Source: Bacteroidales bacterium UBA5433 | Lineage (GTDB): Bacteria > Bacteroidota > Bacteroidia > Bacteroidales > UBA932 | Assembly: GCA_002427525.1 (NCBI GenBank) | Contig: DIRP01000020.1 | Location: forward strand, 1-28,873 | DNA length: 28,873 bases | Direction of reading: 5' to 3' | Shown here: positions 6,158 to 14,479 of the stretch, one piece after another | Numbering within the stretch: position 1 is the first letter of the stretch | How the letters are laid out: each line of letters begins with the position of its first letter | Program-made: the position numbers and the translations under genes | Notes under the pieces: generated by a model | What the model was told of the DNA's origin: nothing | The model's input: the letters and a program-made list of their open reading frames with translations, nothing else | The model's database searches: none

Positions 6158-7990
6158 ATGTCAAAAACTGAAGCAACCTATACAGAAAAAGATTTTCAAA
6201 CCTTAACCTGGAACGACCACATCCGGCTAAGGCCGGGGATGTACATCGGAAAATCCGGAGACGGAAGCACCCCCGACGACGGCCTGTACGTACTTATTAA
6301 GGAAGTGATCGACAACTCGGTGGATGAATACGCCATGGGGAATGGAAAAACAATTCAGGTTGCTATACAAGACAACACAGTAACCATACGTGATTACGGA
6401 AGGGGTATTCCTTTTGGCAAAGTACTGGATGCAGCCAGCAAAATGAATACCGGAGCCAAATACGACAACAAGACCTTTCAAAAAGCAGTCGGGCTAAACG
6501 GAGTGGGACTAAAAGCCGTAAATGCCACTTCCATTGACTTTTACATAGCATCTTTCAGAAACGGAGAAAGCCACTTCGGTCGTTTTTCCAAAGGAAATTT
6601 GCTGGAAGAAGGGGAAACAAAAACAGAAGAAAAAGACGGAACACTGGTACGCTTTACACCGGACCCCCTGATGTTCCCGGATTATTCCATCCACCTGGAA
6701 TTTGTGGAAGAAATGCTAAAGCATTACGCCTACCTGAACAAAGGGCTAAAACTGCAACTCAACGGACAGGATTTTATTTCAAAAAACGGGCTGCTGGACC
6801 TGGTGACCGAAAGCATGGCAGAGGAAACCCTTTACCCGCCCATCCACCTTACGGGCCATGATATTGAAATGGTCATTACCCACACCCACGACACCGGGGA
6901 AAGTATCATGTCGTTTGCCAACGGCCAAAACACATCGCAAGGCGGAACACACCTGTCTGTCTTTCGGGAAGCTGTTGCAAAAACCATCAAGGATTTTCTG
7001 AAAAGAGATTTTGAACTTTCAGACATCCGTCAATCCATTGTGGGGGCTATCAGCATCCGGCTTATAGAACCAAAATTTGCCAACCAGACAAAAACCATAC
7101 TCGATTCCAGAGAAATAGCACAAGGCGGACCTACGGTTCGCAGTTTCATATCAGATTTTGTTCAAGAACAACTGGACAACTACCTGCACAAAAACCCGGA
7201 AACGGCCGACATCCTGCTTAAAAAAATCATCGAAAACGAAAAGGAACGGAAAGCCGTAAGCGTTGTACGCCGGAAATCAAGAGAAACTGCCCGGAAAATC
7301 AGCCTGCACAACAAAAAGTTGCGCGACTGCCGGGTTCATTATACAGACAAAGACCCCAAAGCAGAGAAAAGCACGCTTTTCATAACAGAAGGAGACTCGG
7401 CAAGCGGTTCCATTACAAAAAGCAGGGATCCAAACATCCAGGCTGTTTTCAGTCTAAGAGGGAAACCGGAAAACACTTACGGACAGAACAAACAGGTAAT
7501 CTACACAAATGAAGAATTTAACCTGTTGCAAGCAGCTCTGAACATTGAAGAAGATCTGGACAACCTGCGCTACAACAACATTGTCATTGCCACAGACGCA
7601 GACCCGGACGGGATGCACATCAGGATGTTGCTGCTGAGTTTTTTCCTGCAATTTTTCCCGGAACTGGTCAGACACGGTCATATTTATATTTTACAGACGC
7701 CCCTCTTCAGGGTGAGAAATAAAAAAGAAACACATTATTGTTACTCCGACGCGGAAAAAGATCAATCTGTAGCCGCGTTGGGTCCCAATCCTGAAATCAC
7801 CCGCTTCAAAGGTCTGGGTGAGATTTCTCCATCAGAATTTAAAGAGTTTATTGGAGAAGATATACGTCTGGATAAAGTACGTCTGGATAAAGACGACAGG
7901 CTCCCCGAATTGTTGCGGTTTTACATGGGAGACAACACGCCTCAAAGGAGAGATTTTATAGTCAATAATTTAAGAATGACGGGGAATTAG
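6158..7990 (+). CDS. parE: DNA topoisomerase IV subunit B (GyrB family)
   Basis: ParE is the ATPase subunit of topoisomerase IV, which decatenates daughter chromosomes. The 610-residue length and the adjacent parC favour ParE over GyrB. The GHKL ATPase domain shows LRPGMYIG (24-31), EVIDNSVDEY with the catalytic Glu at 49, DYGRGIP (79-85) and GLNGVGLKAVN. The transducer domain follows. The Toprim domain has EGDSASG at about 411-417 and the metal motif D-A-D-P-D-G at about 480-485, where relatives usually have Val in place of Pro483. RFKGLGEISP follows. A perfect 15-base tandem repeat at 7863-7892 encodes RLDKVRLDK. parC starts 3 bases downstream. Confidence 0.95.
   Translation: MSKTEATYTEKDFQTLTWNDHIRLRPGMYIGKSGDGSTPDDGLYVLIKEVIDNSVDEYAMGNGKTIQVAIQDNTVTIRDYGRGIPFGKVLDAASKMNTGAKYDNKTFQKAVGLNGVGLKAVNATSIDFYIASFRNGESHFGRFSKGNLLEEGETKTEEKDGTLVRFTPDPLMFPDYSIHLEFVEEMLKHYAYLNKGLKLQLNGQDFISKNGLLDLVTESMAEETLYPPIHLTGHDIEMVITHTHDTGESIMSFANGQNTSQGGTHLSVFREAVAKTIKDFLKRDFELSDIRQSIVGAISIRLIEPKFANQTKTILDSREIAQGGPTVRSFISDFVQEQLDNYLHKNPETADILLKKIIENEKERKAVSVVRRKSRETARKISLHNKKLRDCRVHYTDKDPKAEKSTLFITEGDSASGSITKSRDPNIQAVFSLRGKPENTYGQNKQVIYTNEEFNLLQAALNIEEDLDNLRYNNIVIATDADPDGMHIRMLLLSFFLQFFPELVRHGHIYILQTPLFRVRNKKETHYCYSDAEKDQSVAALGPNPEITRFKGLGEISPSEFKEFIGEDIRLDKVRLDKDDRLPELLRFYMGDNTPQRRDFIVNNLRMTGN
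7863..7892 (+). repeat. Perfect 15-base tandem repeat inside parE
   Basis: The unit TACGTCTGGATAAAG occurs twice in direct succession at 7863-7877 and 7878-7892. It encodes the doubled peptide RLDK-V-RLDK just before the C-terminal helix of ParE, keeping the frame. Confidence 0.9.
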
Positions 7991-7993
7991 AAC

Positions 7994-10678
7994 ATGATGA
8001 GTGAAGAGCAACTGCAGTATTTACGTATACTGGGCGAAGAAGGGGACAAAAAATACCGGCTTACCGGCATGTTCAAAGACTGGTTTCTGGAATATTCTTC
8101 TTATGTCATCCTGGAACGAGCCGTACCCCACATTACAGACGGATTAAAACCTGTACAAAGAAGGATCCTGCACTCCATGAAAAGGATGGAGGACGGACGT
8201 TATAACAAAGTAGCCAACATCATTGGGCATACCATGCAATTCCACCCGCACGGAGATGCTTCTATTGGAGACGCACTTGTTCAGCTGGGACAAAAGGACC
8301 TCTTAATTGATACCCAGGGAAACTGGGGCAACGTACTTACAGGAGACCCGGCCGCTGCACCGCGTTACATAGAAGCCCGGCTGAGCACGTTTGCTTCCGA
8401 TGTGGTTTTCAACCCCAAAACAACCCTGTGGACTTCTTCTTACGACGGCCGAAACAAAGAACCGGAAGCCCTGCCCGTGAAATTTCCATTGTTGCTGGCA
8501 CAAGGAGCAGAAGGTATTGCTGTTGGTCTTTCCACACGAATCCTGCCCCACAACTTCAACGAACTGATAGATGCTTCCATAGCCCACCTGCAAGACAAAC
8601 CCTTTGTACTGTATCCAGATTTTATGACGGGAGGGCTTGTGGATTGCAGCAATTACAACGGAGGAGTCGGCAGGTTAACAAGCCGGGTAAAAGTTAGGGC
8701 TAAAATAACAAAACTGGACAAAAGAACACTGGCCATCACAGAACTGCCGTACGGACAAACAACAGAAAGCCTTATCCGCTCCATCATTACCGCCAATGAT
8801 AAAGGCAAAATCAAAGTCAGAAAGATTGACGACAACACAGCAGAACAGGTAGAGATACTCATCCACCTGGCGGGCGACGTATCACCGGACAAAACCATTG
8901 ATGCCCTGTATGCCTTTACCCGGTGCGAAGCCACCTTATCGCCGGATGCCTGTGTCATTATGGATGATAAACCGTTTGTGCTGCCTGTGGAAGATATCCT
9001 CCGTTACAGTACGGACAGAACCCGCAACCTGCTGAAGGCAGAACTTGAAATACGCCTTGCCGAGCTGGAAGACAGCTGGCATGTTTCTTCTCTGGAAAAA
9101 ATATTCTTCGAGGAAAAAGTATACCGCATTCTGGAAAACGATGCAAAATCCTGGAAAGATCAGCTTACCGATGTAGAAAAAGAAATGCTGCTTTACCAGG
9201 ACCGCCTAAGAAGACCTATAACCTTTGAAGAAATAGAAAAGCTGGTTGAAAAACCCGTCCGGAAAATTTCCCGTTTTGATATCAAAAAAGCCGAGGAACA
9301 CATCCGGTCTCTTGACAAAGAAATGGCGCAGGTAAAAGACAACCTGGCACATTTGACACGCTATGCCATCAAGTACTTTGAAGACCTGAAAGAAAAATAC
9401 GGACACCTGTTCCCAAGAAAAACAGAAATCACAAACTTTGAAACCATTGTAGCTTCCAAAGTAATTCTGGCCAATTGCAAACTGTACGTAAGCAAAGAAT
9501 CCGGCTTTGTGGGAACCGACCTGAAAAAAGACGACAACGCAGAATTTGTTTGTGATTGTTCCAACCTGGATGAGTACATTGTATTCCTGAGAGACGGCAC
9601 GTACTCCATCCGCCTGGTTGATGAAAAACAGTACGTGGGCAAAGACATCCTGTATGCGGGAATCATAAAAAAGAAAGACACCCGGACCATCTACAACGTA
9701 GCCTACCGGGATGGCAAAAACGGGAAAGTATATGTAAAACGCTTTCCGGTAAGCGGCTACACGCGGGACAAGGACTACAACGTCACACAGGAAAAACCGG
9801 GGTCGCAAATTTTGTGGTTAACGGTCAATCCCAACGGAGAAGCAGAAACGATTAAGGTTTTCCTAAAAGCACGCCCCAAATTAAAGAAACTGATCTTTGA
9901 ATATTCGTTTCTGGATCTTGCCGTCAGGAGCCGCAGCAGCCGGGGAAACATCTTAAGCCACCACCCTGTACATAAAATCACCCTGAAAGAAAAAGGCATT
10001 GCCACCATGGGTGGACAGAAAATCTGGTTTGACAAAGACGTCCAACGGCTCAACCACGACAACCGCGGTTTGTACCTGGGTGAATTTGAAGCCGGCGACA
10101 GCCTGTTGGCTATAAACAGCACAGGAACATTTTTCACTACCGGGTTTGACCTGAGCAACCGCTACCAGGAAGAAATCCTGACTATTGAAAAACTGGATAC
10201 CGAAAAAATCTATTGCGCCATCTACTACGATGCGGGAGCAGCAGCTTATTACCTGAAACGCTTTAATTTTGAACCTTCCGAGAACCTGCCTCAGTCTTTT
10301 ATTGGCGACGCAGAAGGATCCAGGCTGGTAGCTATTTCCGGAGACCCGTATCCCAGAATTCAAATCACCTTTGGAGGGAAACACGCCACAAGAGACGTAC
10401 TCATCCTGGACGGGGAAGCATTTATTGGAAGTAAAAGTTTCAGGGCGAAAGGGAAAAGAATCACCACCTTCCAGGTAGAGCATATTGCATTTATTGACCC
10501 AAAACCTGCACCGGAAGAGCCGGAAAACGGACCCGAAGAGGAAAACGGAATGGATTTTGAGCTGGAAGGCCCCGTCGAAGAAGCACCTGCTCAAAAAGAA
10601 CCTGATAAAAAAGAGCCCGGTAAAGAGAAAAATCCTTCGGGGCGGGAACCGGATGGCTATCAGATGACCCTGCTGTAA
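7994..10678 (+). CDS. parC: DNA topoisomerase IV subunit A (GyrA family)
   Basis: ParC makes and rejoins the double-strand break. The 894-residue protein opens with the winged-helix catalytic core: ERAVPHITDGLKPVQRRIL (41-59), HPHGDASIGDALVQLGQ (84-100, the quinolone-determining region) and APRYIEARLS, with catalytic R124-Y125. The Ala at the position of E. coli GyrA Ser83 is, as I recall, usual for ParC of this phylum, so it need not mean acquired resistance. A tower and coiled-coil region follows to about residue 480, then a degenerate beta-propeller DNA-wrapping domain. The last 55 or so residues are an acidic, Pro/Lys/Glu-rich tail ending QMTLL. A second ATG at 7997 is an equally possible start. 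Confidence 0.95.
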   Translation: MMSEEQLQYLRILGEEGDKKYRLTGMFKDWFLEYSSYVILERAVPHITDGLKPVQRRILHSMKRMEDGRYNKVANIIGHTMQFHPHGDASIGDALVQLGQKDLLIDTQGNWGNVLTGDPAAAPRYIEARLSTFASDVVFNPKTTLWTSSYDGRNKEPEALPVKFPLLLAQGAEGIAVGLSTRILPHNFNELIDASIAHLQDKPFVLYPDFMTGGLVDCSNYNGGVGRLTSRVKVRAKITKLDKRTLAITELPYGQTTESLIRSIITANDKGKIKVRKIDDNTAEQVEILIHLAGDVSPDKTIDALYAFTRCEATLSPDACVIMDDKPFVLPVEDILRYSTDRTRNLLKAELEIRLAELEDSWHVSSLEKIFFEEKVYRILENDAKSWKDQLTDVEKEMLLYQDRLRRPITFEEIEKLVEKPVRKISRFDIKKAEEHIRSLDKEMAQVKDNLAHLTRYAIKYFEDLKEKYGHLFPRKTEITNFETIVASKVILANCKLYVSKESGFVGTDLKKDDNAEFVCDCSNLDEYIVFLRDGTYSIRLVDEKQYVGKDILYAGIIKKKDTRTIYNVAYRDGKNGKVYVKRFPVSGYTRDKDYNVTQEKPGSQILWLTVNPNGEAETIKVFLKARPKLKKLIFEYSFLDLAVRSRSSRGNILSHHPVHKITLKEKGIATMGGQKIWFDKDVQRLNHDNRGLYLGEFEAGDSLLAINSTGTFFTTGFDLSNRYQEEILTIEKLDTEKIYCAIYYDAGAAAYYLKRFNFEPSENLPQSFIGDAEGSRLVAISGDPYPRIQITFGGKHATRDVLILDGEAFIGSKSFRAKGKRITTFQVEHIAFIDPKPAPEEPENGPEEENGMDFELEGPVEEAPAQKEPDKKEPGKEKNPSGREPDGYQMTLL

Positions 10679-10681
10679 ACC

Positions 10682-11140
10682 ATGGGACTCACCTTCTATA
10701 TTGGCTTTATGGCCTGCGGTAAAAGTACCCTGGGACAAAAGCATGCAGCCGCATCCGGCAAAAATTTTGTTGACCTGGACCGGGAGTTCTCCCGGGAAAC
10801 AGGTATGACACCGGAAAAATACATTACAGAAAAAGGCGAGGAGGCTTTCCGCAGGGAAGAAAAAAAACTGCTCAGGAAAGTAGTGGCCCACTGGATGGCA
10901 TCCGGAAAACCCGGCCAACTAGTTGCCTGCGGTGGAGGAACCCCCTGTTTCTTTGACAACCTGGAGTTTATGAAAACGCACGGCCATGTGGTTTTCATTG
11001 ACACCCCCCTGGAAACCCTGCTGGAACGCATTCGGCGGGAACCTGACAGGTGGCCGGTAGCAAAAAGCTATCCTCCCGAAAAACTCTATGAAGAAAGAAG
11101 AAAGTGGTATGAACAGGCGCACGAACGCCTGATTCCTTAA
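10682..11140 (+). CDS. aroK: Shikimate kinase, C-terminally short
   Basis: This enzyme phosphorylates shikimate at the 3-hydroxyl using ATP, the fifth step of chorismate synthesis. Motifs are the Walker A loop GFMACGKST (8-16), the shikimate-binding DLD (about 31-33), a FRREE segment carrying the substrate arginine (near 56), and CGGGTPCF (about 83-90). The lid region, usually RPL, reads RWPVAKS. The protein has 152 residues against 170-175 in relatives and ends just after the RRKWYEQA helix. The last beta-strand and helix, including the adenine-contacting loop, are missing. The stop overlaps the convergent recJ stop. It follows parC after 3 bases and presumably shares its transcript. Confidence 0.88.
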   Translation: MGLTFYIGFMACGKSTLGQKHAAASGKNFVDLDREFSRETGMTPEKYITEKGEEAFRREEKKLLRKVVAHWMASGKPGQLVACGGGTPCFFDNLEFMKTHGHVVFIDTPLETLLERIRREPDRWPVAKSYPPEKLYEERRKWYEQAHERLIP

Positions 11141-12870
11141 ACAATTACGTCCCGCGTCTTAATATCTTTAATCCGCAACTGGAGGTTGGCAATTCCCCGG
11201 TAGTAATTTTCTGCCACAGAATAGCATATATCCACAGGATTGCCGTTGTGCAAATGATCAAAATGCTGGCTTTGGTTAAAAGCAATCCCCGATATGGCCC
11301 GGTACGGTTCGTCTTCCTGGATTAGCTCCAATTTCAGGTGACCCGAATCCGAACCCACCAAACGTCCATTCCCGTTGTCGTACACATCCTCTGTAACAAA
11401 TACGGGGGACTCGTTGCCCGGTCCAAAAGGTTGAAATTGTTTCAGCAGGCGGAAAAACTTAGGGGTAATCTGACGAAAATCAAGATACGTATCAATACTT
11501 ACCTGCGGTTTGAGCATATCTTCCGTAATGCTCTCGGATGCCAACGCTTCAAAACGCCGGTCAAATTCCTCCAAATGATGCTCTCCCATGGTTAATCCTG
11601 CTGCGTACATATGGCCGCCAAAATTTTCCAGCAGGTCACTGCAACTTTCAATGGCTTCGTACAGATCAAATCCGGCAATGCTGCGTGCAGAACCGGTAAT
11701 GGATCCATTGGATTTGGTTAGCACAATGGTAGGACGGTAAAAGTTCTCCACCAAACGGGAAGCCACAATGCCTACTACCCCCTTATGCCACTTGGGATTG
11801 TACAGCACAATGGATTTTTTTTGATCCAAACCCGGCATATTCTTGACCATAGCCAGTGCTTCCTGTGTAATTTTCCGGTCAATGTTTTTACGGTCGTCGT
11901 TGTGGTCGTTTATGGTATGACCTATTTGTAAAGCCGCATCATCTGTACGTGAAATAAGCAAATCCACAGCCATTTTACCTGATTCCATACGTCCGGCCGC
12001 ATTGATCCGGGGACCAATTTTGAAAACAATGTCGTCCATGGTAATCTGGTGTTTCTCCAGCCCTGCCAATTTTATAATGGAAAGCAACCCTTTGCGGGGA
12101 GCTTCATTCAATTGTTTGAGTCCGTAATGGGCAAGAATCCTGTTCTCTCCGGTTATGGAAACCAAATCTGCCGCTATACTAACGACCAGCAAATCCAAAA
12201 AAGGATACAGCTCTGTCAGGGGGATATTCTGTCTTATACAATACCCTTGCATAAATTTAAAACCAACCCCGCAGCCACTCAGTTCGTTAAAGGGATAATG
12301 GCAATCGTTCCTTTTGGGATTCAGCACGGCAACCGCCTGGGGCAATTCACCCGCCGGCAAGTGGTGATCGCAGATGATAAAATCAATGCCTTTTTGCTTG
12401 GCATACGCTACTTTTTCAATGGCTTTAATCCCGCAATCCAACGCAATAATAAGAGTACACCCTTCATTTACTGCCTGGTCAATGCCCACGTAAGATATTC
12501 CATACCCCTCGGTATAGCGGTCCGGAATATAGTAGGAGACCATGGGAGTTTCTTTGCGCAAACAAGAATACACCAGAGCTACAGCCGTTGTACCGTCCAC
12601 ATCGTAATCGCCGTAAACCAGTATTTTTTCACTTTCCTGAATGGCTTTTCTCAGACGTTTTACAGCCTTGTCCATATCTTTCATCAGAAAAGGATCGTGC
12701 AAATCTTCCAATTGCGGTCTGAAAAAAGATTTGGCCTGTGAAAAATTCGAAACATTTCTTTGAACCAGCAAGTTAGCCAATGCCTGATCAACACCCAGCT
12801 CAGAAGCCAGATTTCTTACCAGTGCCGGATTACCCGGTTCTTTAACTATCCATTGTTTGTCCAAAGCCAT
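11137..12870 (-). CDS. recJ: Single-stranded-DNA-specific exonuclease RecJ
   Basis: RecJ degrades single-stranded DNA 5' to 3' in recombination and repair. The 577-residue protein belongs to the DHH phosphoesterase superfamily: GDYDVDGTT (87-95) supplies metal-binding aspartates, ALDCGI near 143, and CDHH at 167-170 is the eponymous motif, followed by SGCGVGFKFMQ. The DHHA1 domain shows RINAAGRMESGKMA and later ENFGGHMYAAGLTM. The C-terminus is the OB-fold region. The start codon lies 10 bases after a TACCTTTG box on the same strand, so the leader is only a few bases. Its 3' end overlaps aroK by four bases on opposite strands. Confidence 0.96.
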   Translation of the reverse strand: MALDKQWIVKEPGNPALVRNLASELGVDQALANLLVQRNVSNFSQAKSFFRPQLEDLHDPFLMKDMDKAVKRLRKAIQESEKILVYGDYDVDGTTAVALVYSCLRKETPMVSYYIPDRYTEGYGISYVGIDQAVNEGCTLIIALDCGIKAIEKVAYAKQKGIDFIICDHHLPAGELPQAVAVLNPKRNDCHYPFNELSGCGVGFKFMQGYCIRQNIPLTELYPFLDLLVVSIAADLVSITGENRILAHYGLKQLNEAPRKGLLSIIKLAGLEKHQITMDDIVFKIGPRINAAGRMESGKMAVDLLISRTDDAALQIGHTINDHNDDRKNIDRKITQEALAMVKNMPGLDQKKSIVLYNPKWHKGVVGIVASRLVENFYRPTIVLTKSNGSITGSARSIAGFDLYEAIESCSDLLENFGGHMYAAGLTMGEHHLEEFDRRFEALASESITEDMLKPQVSIDTYLDFRQITPKFFRLLKQFQPFGPGNESPVFVTEDVYDNGNGRLVGSDSGHLKLELIQEDEPYRAISGIAFNQSQHFDHLHNGNPVDICYSVAENYYRGIANLQLRIKDIKTRDVIV

Positions 12871-12880
12871 TTTAATCCGG

Positions 12881-12888
12881 CAAAGGTA
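12881..12888 (-). promoter_or_regulatory. Candidate recJ promoter (-7 box)
   Basis: On the minus strand the box reads TACCTTTG, an exact TAnnTTTG match, with a TTG 17 bases upstream (plus-strand 12906-12908) as the -33 element. The predicted transcript would start within about five bases of the recJ ATG at 12870. The region is interleaved with the lysS promoter on the other strand. Confidence 0.65.
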
Positions 12889-12921
12889 GGCATTTTATCC
12901 TTAAGCAAGGAAAAAAATGAT

Positions 12922-12929
12922 TACTTTTG
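12922..12929 (+). promoter_or_regulatory. Candidate lysS promoter (-7 box)
   Basis: TACTTTTG matches TAnnTTTG. It lies 23 bases before the ATG at 12953, leaving an A-rich leader of about 18 bases. An upstream in-frame ATG at 12917 would put this box inside the coding region, which supports 12953 as the true start. The -33 element is weak. Confidence 0.6.
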
Positions 12930-12952
12930 CAGGTGTAAGAAATACAACAAAC

Positions 12953-14461
12953 ATGGAGAATCTTCATATCAGTGAGCAAGAGCAAATACGTCGCGACGCC
13001 CTTAACGAGTTGGCGCAATTAAACATTAACCCTTACCCTGCCCGGGAATTTCCGGTAGACACCACAGCAACCGAAATTCTGGAAGGCTACGACCCGGAAA
13101 AAGAAAATTTTAAACACGTTACCCTGGCCGGCAGGATTATGGGACGCAGGATTATGGGAGCCGCCTCTTTTATGGTCATCCAGGACCACACCGGCAGAAT
13201 TCAGGTCTATGTTAAACGGGACGAGATTTGTCCTCAGGAAGATAAGACGTTGTACAACACTGTCTTTAAAAGACTGATGGATATCGGCGATATTGTAGGT
13301 ATAACCGGTTATGCTTTTATCACAAAAACAGGTGAAATATCGGTTCATGCAAAAGAGCTTACGCTGCTGAGCAAATCCCTGCGGGTACTCCCCATTGTCA
13401 AAGAAAAGGAAGACCGCATTTACGATGCTTTTACAGACCCGGAACAGCGCTACAGGATGCGTTACGTGGACCTGATTGTAAACCCGCACGTGAAGGACAC
13501 CTTTATAAGCCGCACAAAAATTGTCAATACCATGCGCGACTTTTTCAACAGCTTTGGTTACCTGGAAGTAGAAACTCCTATTTTACAACCCATACCGGGC
13601 GGAGCCAATGCCCGTCCTTTTAAAACGCACCACAACGCGTTGGACATTCCCCTCTATTTACGCATTGCCAACGAACTGTATCTGAAGAAACTTATTGTAG
13701 GCGGATTCCCCGGAGTATATGAATTCTCAAAGGATTTCCGGAACGAAGGCATGGACCGTACACACAACCCGGAATTTACAGTTCTGGAAATTTACGTAGC
13801 CTATAAAGACTACTTCTGGATGATGAATTTTACAGAGCAGCTGGTAGAAAAAGTGGCCCTCGCCTTGCACCGAACTACAAAAGTTCCTTTGGGCGATACC
13901 ATCATTGACTGGAAAAGACCCTTCCGACGTATCACCATGCTGGATGCCATCAAGGAATATACGGGAGTGGACGTTTCCGACATGGATGAAGAAGCACTGC
14001 GCAGCATATGCAACAAATTGAATGTTTACGCAGAGCCGGCTATGGGCAAAGGGAAGCTGATAGATGCCCTGTTTGGAGCCTACTGCGAAAAACACCTTAT
14101 CCAACCTACTTTTGTTACAGACTATCCCATAGCCACCTCTCCGCTTAGCAAAAAACACCGCAGCAACCCCAACCTGACAGAACGTTTTGAATTGTTTGTA
14201 AACGGAAAAGAGCTGGCCAATGCCTATTCAGAATTGAACGACCCCGTTGACCAGCTGGAACGCTTTAGGGAACAACTGAAGCTCAAGGAAAAAGGAGACG
14301 AAGAAGCCATGTTCATTGATATGGACTTCATCCGGGCGCTGGAATTTGGCATGCCCCCCACTTCGGGCATGGGCATTGGCATTGATCGGTTGTGTATGCT
14401 GATGACCAACTCCCAGAGCATCCAGGATGTGCTCTTTTTCCCGCAAATGCGCCCGGAATAA
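12953..14461 (+). CDS. lysS: Lysyl-tRNA synthetase, class II
   Basis: LysRS charges tRNA-Lys with lysine. The 502-residue protein begins MENLHISEQEQIRRDALNEL. An N-terminal OB fold binds the anticodon (VTLAGRIMGRRIMGAASF, then DHTGRIQVYV). The class II catalytic core shows the dimer interface motif 1 region (FGYLEVETPILQPIPGGANA), motif 2 (KDFRNEGMDRTHNPEFT) and motif 3 (SGMGIGIDRLCMLM) close to the end. Its length is close to E. coli LysS (505). I recall Bacteroides enzymes being about 70 residues longer at the C-terminus, so this would be the short form. I preferred 12953 over 12917 because the family N-terminus begins there and a promoter box overlaps the longer version. Confidence 0.97.
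   Translation: MENLHISEQEQIRRDALNELAQLNINPYPAREFPVDTTATEILEGYDPEKENFKHVTLAGRIMGRRIMGAASFMVIQDHTGRIQVYVKRDEICPQEDKTLYNTVFKRLMDIGDIVGITGYAFITKTGEISVHAKELTLLSKSLRVLPIVKEKEDRIYDAFTDPEQRYRMRYVDLIVNPHVKDTFISRTKIVNTMRDFFNSFGYLEVETPILQPIPGGANARPFKTHHNALDIPLYLRIANELYLKKLIVGGFPGVYEFSKDFRNEGMDRTHNPEFTVLEIYVAYKDYFWMMNFTEQLVEKVALALHRTTKVPLGDTIIDWKRPFRRITMLDAIKEYTGVDVSDMDEEALRSICNKLNVYAEPAMGKGKLIDALFGAYCEKHLIQPTFVTDYPIATSPLSKKHRSNPNLTERFELFVNGKELANAYSELNDPVDQLERFREQLKLKEKGDEEAMFIDMDFIRALEFGMPPTSGMGIGIDRLCMLMTNSQSIQDVLFFPQMRPE
13131..13160 (+). repeat. Near-perfect 15-base tandem repeat inside lysS
   Basis: Two successive 15-base units, GCAGGATTATGGGAC and GCAGGATTATGGGAG, differ only in the last base. They encode GRIMG-RRIMG in the OB fold, a repeat-like motif that is conserved in LysRS, so selection on protein sequence may explain it. 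Confidence 0.85.
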
Positions 14462-14479
14462 CACAAAAAGAACATAGGA

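Noticed and set aside
8243..8295. Possible quinolone-resistance substitution in ParC (Ala where E. coli GyrA has Ser83)
   Set aside because: From memory Ala-Ser is the ordinary sequence in ParC of Bacteroidetes, and topoisomerase IV is not the only target; nothing here shows acquired resistance.
9953..10918. 321-codon minus-strand open frame over the end of parC and the start of aroK
   Set aside because: Phe/Cys-rich mirror frame with no recognisable domain, crossing two real genes that have clear motifs.
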